Assembly: GCA_028678555.1 (NCBI GenBank)
Contig: JAJRDF010000045.1
Location: 1 to 8,948, forward strand
Length of the DNA: 8,948 bases
Origin: Methanomicrobiales archaeon
GTDB taxonomy: Archaea; Halobacteriota; Methanomicrobia; Methanomicrobiales; JACTUA01
Direction of reading: 5' to 3'
Below the pieces are notes generated by a model, which worked only from the letters and a program-made list of their open reading frames with translations, did not search any database and was not told the origin of the DNA. Both the position numbers and the translations under genes were made by a program. Shown here piece after piece: positions 5,603 to 8,948 of the stretch (position 1 is the stretch's first letter; every line of letters begins with the position of its first letter).

Positions 5603-6047
5603 CCTCACCAACCAGAAGCGTCTTGCGGCATCAGTACTCCACTGCGGGGTGCACCGGATCTGGTTTGACCCGGAGCGTGCGACTGACGTGGAGGGGGCCA
5701 TCTCCCGGGACGATGTACGTTCCCTCATCACCGAGGGTGTCATCAAGGCCCGCCAGAAGAAGGGCAATTCCCGGGGCCGCGCACGGGCCCGGATCGCGAA
5801 GCGTTCCTACGGGCACCGGAAGGGGCCCGGCCGGAGGAAAGGCGCTGCAGGGGCCCGGAGGCCCAGCAAGCGTCAGTGGATCCAGCGGATCCGCGCACTC
5901 CGGAAGATCATGCGGGCCATGAGGGACGACGGTACCCTGGATCCCCACCTCTACCGCGTACTCTACCGGAAGGCTGCCGGCGGGCAGTTCCGGAGCGTGG
6001 CCCACCTGAAAGCCCAGGTGGAGACGATGAAGGGGAGGGGGAAGTAA
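5595..6047 (+). CDS. rpl19e: 50S ribosomal protein eL19
   Basis: This 150-residue archaeal/eukaryotic protein is mostly helical and spans the large-subunit surface near the tunnel exit, with family members reaching an inter-subunit bridge. It has MSDLTNQKRLAASVLHCGVH (1-20), RIWFDP (21-26), the ISRDDVRSLITEGVIKARQK helix (36-55), and a very basic linker (GRARARIAKRSYGHRKGPGR, 61-80). This is followed by RRPSKRQWIQRIRALRKIMR (88-107) and the LYRVLYRKAAGGQFRSVAHL helix (119-138). It starts 8 nt inside eL32 with GGAGG at 5581-5585. Its 3' end codes KGRGK through a purine run (AAGGGGAGGGGGAAG) that is also the binding site for uL18. Confidence 0.97.
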   Translation: MSDLTNQKRLAASVLHCGVHRIWFDPERATDVEGAISRDDVRSLITEGVIKARQKKGNSRGRARARIAKRSYGHRKGPGRRKGAAGARRPSKRQWIQRIRALRKIMRAMRDDGTLDPHLYRVLYRKAAGGQFRSVAHLKAQVETMKGRGK

Positions 6048-6048
6048 T

Positions 6049-6576
6049 ATGGCCATCGGACCACGTTATTTCCTCCCGTTCCGGCGGCGGAGGGAGGGGA
6101 GAACGGACTACTACGCCCGGATGAAGCTCCTCCTCTCGCAGGAACCCCGCATGGTGGTGCGCAGGACGCACCGGCAGATCATCGTCCAGATGGCCGTACC
6201 GGAACCGCAGGGGGACCGGACCCTCGTGTCCGCCTCCTCCTTCGACCTGGCCCCGTACGGGTACACGGGATCCACGTCCAGCACGCCGGCCGCGTACCTG
6301 ACCGGCATGCTCTTCGCCGTCCGGGCGAAGAAAGCCGGGTACGGGTCGGCGGTCCTGGACATCGGGCTGAACCGGGCATCCCCGGGCGCCCGGGTCTTTG
6401 CGGCGCTGAAGGGTGCCGTGAAGGCCGGGCTCCAGGTACCCCACGGCGAGAAGGTGCTCCCGGCGGACGCGCGGGTCAGGGGCGAGCACATCGCGGCCTA
6501 TGCCCCGCAGAGGGCCGGGGACCTTGCAATACAGGTGGATCAGGTCGCAGCGGCGATCCTGAAGGAGATGAAGTAA
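6049..6576 (+). CDS. rpl18: 50S ribosomal protein uL18
   Basis: This 175-residue 5S rRNA-binding protein of the central protuberance is the longer archaeal/eukaryotic form (bacterial uL18 is about 115-120 residues). The N-terminus GPRYFLPFRRRREGRTDYYA (4-23) contacts 5S rRNA in homologues. Then come RTHRQIIVQMAV (39-50), the TPAAYLTGMLFAVRAKKAGY segment (79-98), AVLDIGLNRASPGARVFAAL (101-120), KGAVKAGLQVPHGEKVLP (121-138) and RVRGEHIAAYA (142-152). It follows eL19 with one base between (TAATATG). The purine tract at the eL19 end serves as SD. Its own last codons (AAG GAG ATG AAG) form the uS5 binding site. Confidence 0.97.
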   Translation: MAIGPRYFLPFRRRREGRTDYYARMKLLLSQEPRMVVRRTHRQIIVQMAVPEPQGDRTLVSASSFDLAPYGYTGSTSSTPAAYLTGMLFAVRAKKAGYGSAVLDIGLNRASPGARVFAALKGAVKAGLQVPHGEKVLPADARVRGEHIAAYAPQRAGDLAIQVDQVAAAILKEMK

Positions 6577-6577
6577 G

Positions 6578-7201
6578 ATGGCGGCCGTAATCGAGGAATG
6601 GAAACCGCTCACCGGCCTCGGGAAGATGGTGGCCAAGGGCGAGATCACCTCCATCGACGAGGTGCTGGAGAGCGGCAAGCCCATCAAGGAGTCAGAGATC
6701 GTGGACACGTTCCTCCCTGACATGGAGGACGAGGTCCTGGATATCACCATGGTGCAGCGGATGACCGACTCGGGGCGCCGGGTCAAGTTCCGGACCGTGG
6801 TCGTGGTGGGCAACCGCAACGGCTACATCGGGTTCGGACAGGGCAAGGACGCCCAGGTCGGGAACGCCATCACGAAGGCCATCAAGGACGCGAAGACGAA
6901 CCTGATCAAGGTGAACCGGGGCTGCGGGAGCTGGGAATGCGGCTGCAGCCAGACCCACTCCATCCCCATGGAAGTGACGGGGAAGGCCGGGTCCGTCCGG
7001 GTGACGCTGAAGCCGGCACCCCAGGGTATCGGCCTGGTGACGGGCGACATCGGGAAGAAGGTGCTGGCCCTGGCCGGCATCAAGGATGTCTGGACCTTCT
7101 CGTCAGGGAACACCCGTACCACCATCAACTTTGCCAAGGCCACCTACGAGGCGCTGCGGGAGACCAACATGATCCGGAAAACCACGCGGAGGGTACCGTG
7201 A
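6578..7201 (+). CDS. rps5: 30S ribosomal protein uS5
   Basis: This 207-residue archaeal/eukaryotic-type uS5 (homologue of eukaryotic RPS2) belongs to the mRNA entry and decoding-fidelity region. It has an N-terminal extension (EEWKPLTGLGKMVAKGEITS, 6-25), the double-stranded RNA-binding-like S5 domain (RRVKFRTVVVVGNRNGYIGF, 67-86, then GQGKDAQVGNAITKAIKDAK), and the archaeal/eukaryotic insert NRGCGSWECGCSQTHSIP (113-130) with Cys116, Cys121 and Cys123. The C-terminal domain has PAPQGIGLVTGDIGKKVLAL (147-166) and IKDVWTFSSGNTRTTINFAK (168-187). AGGAGATG at 6563-6570 lies 7 nt before the ATG. The stop overlaps the uL30 start by one base. Confidence 0.98.
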   Translation: MAAVIEEWKPLTGLGKMVAKGEITSIDEVLESGKPIKESEIVDTFLPDMEDEVLDITMVQRMTDSGRRVKFRTVVVVGNRNGYIGFGQGKDAQVGNAITKAIKDAKTNLIKVNRGCGSWECGCSQTHSIPMEVTGKAGSVRVTLKPAPQGIGLVTGDIGKKVLALAGIKDVWTFSSGNTRTTINFAKATYEALRETNMIRKTTRRVP

Positions 7202-7662
7202 TGTACGCCGTCGTGCAGGTCCGGGGCCTGGTGAAGACCCGCCGCGAGATCAGGGATACGCTGGAGATGCTCCGGCTCCACCACATCAACCACTGCGTCA
7301 TCGTGCCCGATACCCCTGAGTACCTGGGCATGATCCGCAAGGTGAAGGACTTCATCGCCTACGGCGAGGTTGACGCGGCGGTGCTGGAGACGATCCTCGC
7401 GACCAGGGGCAGGCTCATCGGCAACCGGCCCCTCACCGACGAGTACGTGAAGACGCACTCGCCGTACCCGTCCATCGCCGAGTACGCGGCAGCCCTCTCC
7501 CGGGGCGAGGCCACCCTCCGGGATATCCCGGGGTTAAAACCCGTGATCCGCCTCCACCCCCCGCGGAAGGGATTCCGCACGCTGAAGAGAACCTTCCAGC
7601 AGGGCGGGGCCCTGGGTTATTATGGGTCCGAGATCAATACCCTTCTGTACAGGATGAGGTGA
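7201..7662 (+). CDS. rpl30: 50S ribosomal protein uL30
   Basis: This 153-residue protein is the long archaeal/eukaryotic form of uL30; bacterial ones are about 60 residues. The shared ferredoxin-like core is MYAVVQVRGLVKTRREIRDT (1-20) through LEMLRLHHINHCVIVPDTPE (21-40) and YLGMIRKVKDFIAYGEVD (41-58). The archaeal extension carries ATRGRLIGNRPLTDEYVKT (67-85), DIPGLKPVIRLHPPRKGF (108-125) and GGALGYYGSEINTLLYRMR (135-153). The ATG at 7201 shares a base with the uS5 TGA and has GGAGGG at 7188-7193 with a 7-nt spacer. The same frame is open upstream only as a shadow of uS5. Confidence 0.97.
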   Translation: MYAVVQVRGLVKTRREIRDTLEMLRLHHINHCVIVPDTPEYLGMIRKVKDFIAYGEVDAAVLETILATRGRLIGNRPLTDEYVKTHSPYPSIAEYAAALSRGEATLRDIPGLKPVIRLHPPRKGFRTLKRTFQQGGALGYYGSEINTLLYRMR

Positions 7663-7666
7663 CGCG

Positions 7667-8089
7667 ATGCCCGTGAACAAGCGATCCAAGTACCGGGGTT
7701 CCCGCACCTGCGGCGGCGGGACCCACAAGAACCGGCGCGGCGGGGGCAGCAGGGGCGGCCGCGGCCATGCCGGGGGCTGCAAGCACCATTTCGTGCGCTA
7801 TTACATGCAGGGGAAGACGTATGGCAAGAACGGCTTCCACAACCCCACGCCCTCTGATGTGGAAGCGATGGACCTGGGCACGCTGGACCTCATGGTGGAC
7901 TCCCTCCTCTCGCAGGGGATTGCGAAGAAGGAGGGGAAGGCCATCGCCCTGGATGCCGGCGCCATCGGTATCGACAAGATCCTGGGCCAGGGCCGGGTCA
8001 CCCGTGCGCTGAATATCCAGGCCCGGGCCTTCTCTGAGGCGGCAAAGCGGAAGATCGAGGAGCAGGGTGGCCAGGCCCTGGTTGCCTGA
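7667..8089 (+). CDS. rpl15: 50S ribosomal protein uL15
   Basis: This 140-residue late-assembly protein binds 23S rRNA. The Gly/Arg-rich N-terminal arm (KRSKYRGSRTCGGGTHKNRR, 5-24; GGGSRGGRGHAGGCKHHF, 25-42) threads into rRNA in homologues. It is followed by GKTYGKNGFHNPTPSDVEAM (49-68), LDLMVDSLLSQGIAKKEGKA (73-92), and the C-terminal fold LDAGAIGIDKILGQGRVTRA (95-114) through ARAFSEAAKRKIEEQGGQAL (119-138). GAGGTGA (7656-7662) overlaps the uL30 stop and lies 4 nt before the ATG. uL15 immediately before secY is the standard bacterial and archaeal order. Confidence 0.97.
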   Translation: MPVNKRSKYRGSRTCGGGTHKNRRGGGSRGGRGHAGGCKHHFVRYYMQGKTYGKNGFHNPTPSDVEAMDLGTLDLMVDSLLSQGIAKKEGKAIALDAGAIGIDKILGQGRVTRALNIQARAFSEAAKRKIEEQGGQALVA

Positions 8090-8110
8090 TCCGTCCCTGC
8101 CACGGAGGGA
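8090..8110 (+). promoter_or_regulatory. secY leader with two alternative small hairpins over the ribosome binding site
   Basis: This 23-nt spacer is the longest intergenic gap in the window. GGAGG at 8104-8108 is the secY Shine-Dalgarno site, with 4 nt to the ATG at 8113. TCCGT (8090-8094) can pair with ACGGA (8102-8106), and TCCCT (8094-8098) can pair with AGGGA (8106-8110). Each is a 5-bp stem with a 7-nt loop. The two share T8094 and A8106, so they exclude each other, and both cover part of the SD. The pairing is directly visible; any regulatory effect is inference, and the stems are short. The hairpin is not followed by a T-run, so it is not a convincing terminator. Confidence 0.35.
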
Positions 8111-8112
8111 CC

Positions 8113-8948
8113 ATGGGTGCCACACTGGACAGGCTTGAACCGCTGCTGGCAGCGATGCCGGCCGTACGGACCCCGGAGGGGCATGTCCACTTCAAGAACA
8201 AGCTCCTTTGGACCGCAGGAATCCTCATTATCTATTTCTTCCTCTCCAACGTCCCCATCTTCGGCCTCTCCCCCGCATCCCAGGATATCTTCCAGTACTG
8301 GCGGGCACTTCTCGCCGGCGAGAGCGGGTCCATCATCCACCTGGGGATCGGTCCCATCGTCACGGCATCCATCGTGCTCCAGCTCCTGAAGGGGGCTGAT
8401 ATCCTCCCCATCGACACCAGCGAAGAGAGAGGCCAGGTCATGTACATGGGCCTCCAGAAGCTCCTGATCTTTGTCATGATCGTGGTGGAGGCGATCCCGA
8501 ACATACTCGGCGGCTTCATGATCCCGGATCCGGCCGTGGCCAATGCGCTCTTCGGGGGCAACACTGCCATCGTCTCGTTCCTCATCTTCCTGCAGCTCTG
8601 CATCGGGGGGTTGATCATCTTCTTCCTGGACGAGGTGGTCACCAAGTGGGGGATCGGGTCCGGTGTGGGGCTCTTCATCATTGCCGGGATCTCCCGGTCC
8701 ATCGTGACCGGCCTGATCTCGTGGGAGGCGGTGGCCGACCAGTACCCCGTGGGATTCTTCCCCCGCGCCGTGGCCATCGGGCTGGACGGGGCCAGCTACC
8801 TGCAGTACTTCACGGCCGACATGATTGCGTTTATCACCACCATCATCATCTTCCTGGTCATCGTGTACGTGGAGTCCACAAGGATCGAGATCCCGCTGGC
8901 CCACTCCAGTGTCCGGGGGCTCCGGGCCCGGTTCCCGGTGAAGCTGAT
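8113..8948 (+). CDS. secY: Protein translocase subunit SecY (Sec61 alpha), N-terminal part, 3' end outside window
   Basis: The frame is open from ATG 8113 to the end of the window, giving 278 complete codons with no stop. SecY is the channel-forming subunit of SecYE-beta in the cytoplasmic membrane, moving proteins across or into it. The N-terminus (LDRLEPLLAAMPAVRTPEGH) and first membrane helix (LLWTAGILIIYFFLSNVPIF, 31-50) are archaeal SecY. The plug region is about 52-72. The second-helix motif GIGPIVTASIVLQLLKG (78-94) follows. Further hydrophobic helices lie at about 114-133, 152-172, 183-203 and 238-254, with KWGIGSGVGLFIIAGISRSI (178-197). The end, IEIPLAHSSVRGLRARFPVK, is the cytoplasmic loop motif after helix 6. 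About six of ten helices are present. It closes the ribosomal gene run and is probably co-transcribed. Confidence 0.97.
   Translation, partial: MGATLDRLEPLLAAMPAVRTPEGHVHFKNKLLWTAGILIIYFFLSNVPIFGLSPASQDIFQYWRALLAGESGSIIHLGIGPIVTASIVLQLLKGADILPIDTSEERGQVMYMGLQKLLIFVMIVVEAIPNILGGFMIPDPAVANALFGGNTAIVSFLIFLQLCIGGLIIFFLDEVVTKWGIGSGVGLFIIAGISRSIVTGLISWEAVADQYPVGFFPRAVAIGLDGASYLQYFTADMIAFITTIIIFLVIVYVESTRIEIPLAHSSVRGLRARFPVKL

Noticed and set aside
7705..7780. G-rich stretch in the uL15 start that might form a G-quadruplex
   Set aside because: The G-runs are separated by long, C-rich loops, and the composition follows from the conserved Gly/Arg-rich N-terminal arm.
8090..8110. Transcription terminator between uL15 and secY
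   Set aside because: Stems are only 5 bp, no T-run follows, and the element lies directly on the secY ribosome binding site within a run of co-directional genes.
8117..8399. Small + strand open frames inside secY (8117-8389 and 8208-8399)
   Set aside because: They overlap the secY frame, which is continuous with clear membrane-helix motifs; the small frames resemble no family.
7801..8904. A 367-codon minus-strand open frame opposite uL15 and secY
   Set aside because: Antisense shadow. The His/Asp/Glu-rich translation reflects the complement of membrane-helix and GAG/GTC-type codons.
1..8948. Defence system, mobile element, CRISPR array, tRNA or other accessory system
   Set aside because: More than 98% of the window is accounted for by recognised core translation genes and secY. 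No repeats, transposase, integrase or RNA gene signatures were seen on either strand.

Overview
The window is a compact run of archaeal translation genes, all on the + strand. It belongs to the euryarchaeal S10/spc-type ribosomal protein cluster. The organism is an archaeon: the cluster contains the archaeal/eukaryotic-only ribosomal proteins eS4, eL32 and eL19, the RNase P protein Rnp1 (Rpp29 family), and archaeal forms of uS17, uS5, uL30 and uL15. High G+C, heavy use of CGG/AAG/GAG codons, and protein details such as the uL22 N-terminus suggest a methanogen of the Methanomicrobiales type. That lineage assignment is inference from familiarity, not a search.

Layout, left to right: the last 23 codons of uS19 (1-73), then uL22, uS3, uL29, rnp1, uS17, uL14, uL24, eS4, uL5, uS14 (zinc type), uS8, uL6, eL32, eL19, uL18, uS5, uL30 and uL15. 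The first 278 codons of secY follow and run off the right end. Fewer than 100 bases lie outside genes. Neighbouring genes overlap by up to 8 nt or are separated by 0-23 nt. I see no internal terminator, clear promoter, RNA gene, mobile element or CRISPR, so this looks like one polycistronic unit entered and left mid-operon.

The genes act together in building and operating the ribosome. uS19, uS3, uS17, eS4, uS14, uS8 and uS5 belong to the small subunit. uL22, uL29, uL14, uL24, uL5, uL6, eL32, eL19, uL18, uL30 and uL15 belong to the large subunit. uL22, uL24, uL29 and eL19 line the peptide exit region that docks on the SecY channel encoded last. Rnp1 joins the operon as a tRNA 5'-end maturation subunit.

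This is an ordinary core region and I found no undescribed system. The points worth a second look are small. Two mutually exclusive hairpins cover the secY ribosome binding site. A 15-nt start junction occurs identically twice. Shine-Dalgarno sequences are repeatedly encoded within the C-terminal codons of the upstream protein, giving recurrent Glu-Val endings. uS3 and eL32 carry acidic C-terminal tails. No SUI1/eIF1 gene lies between uL29 and rnp1.
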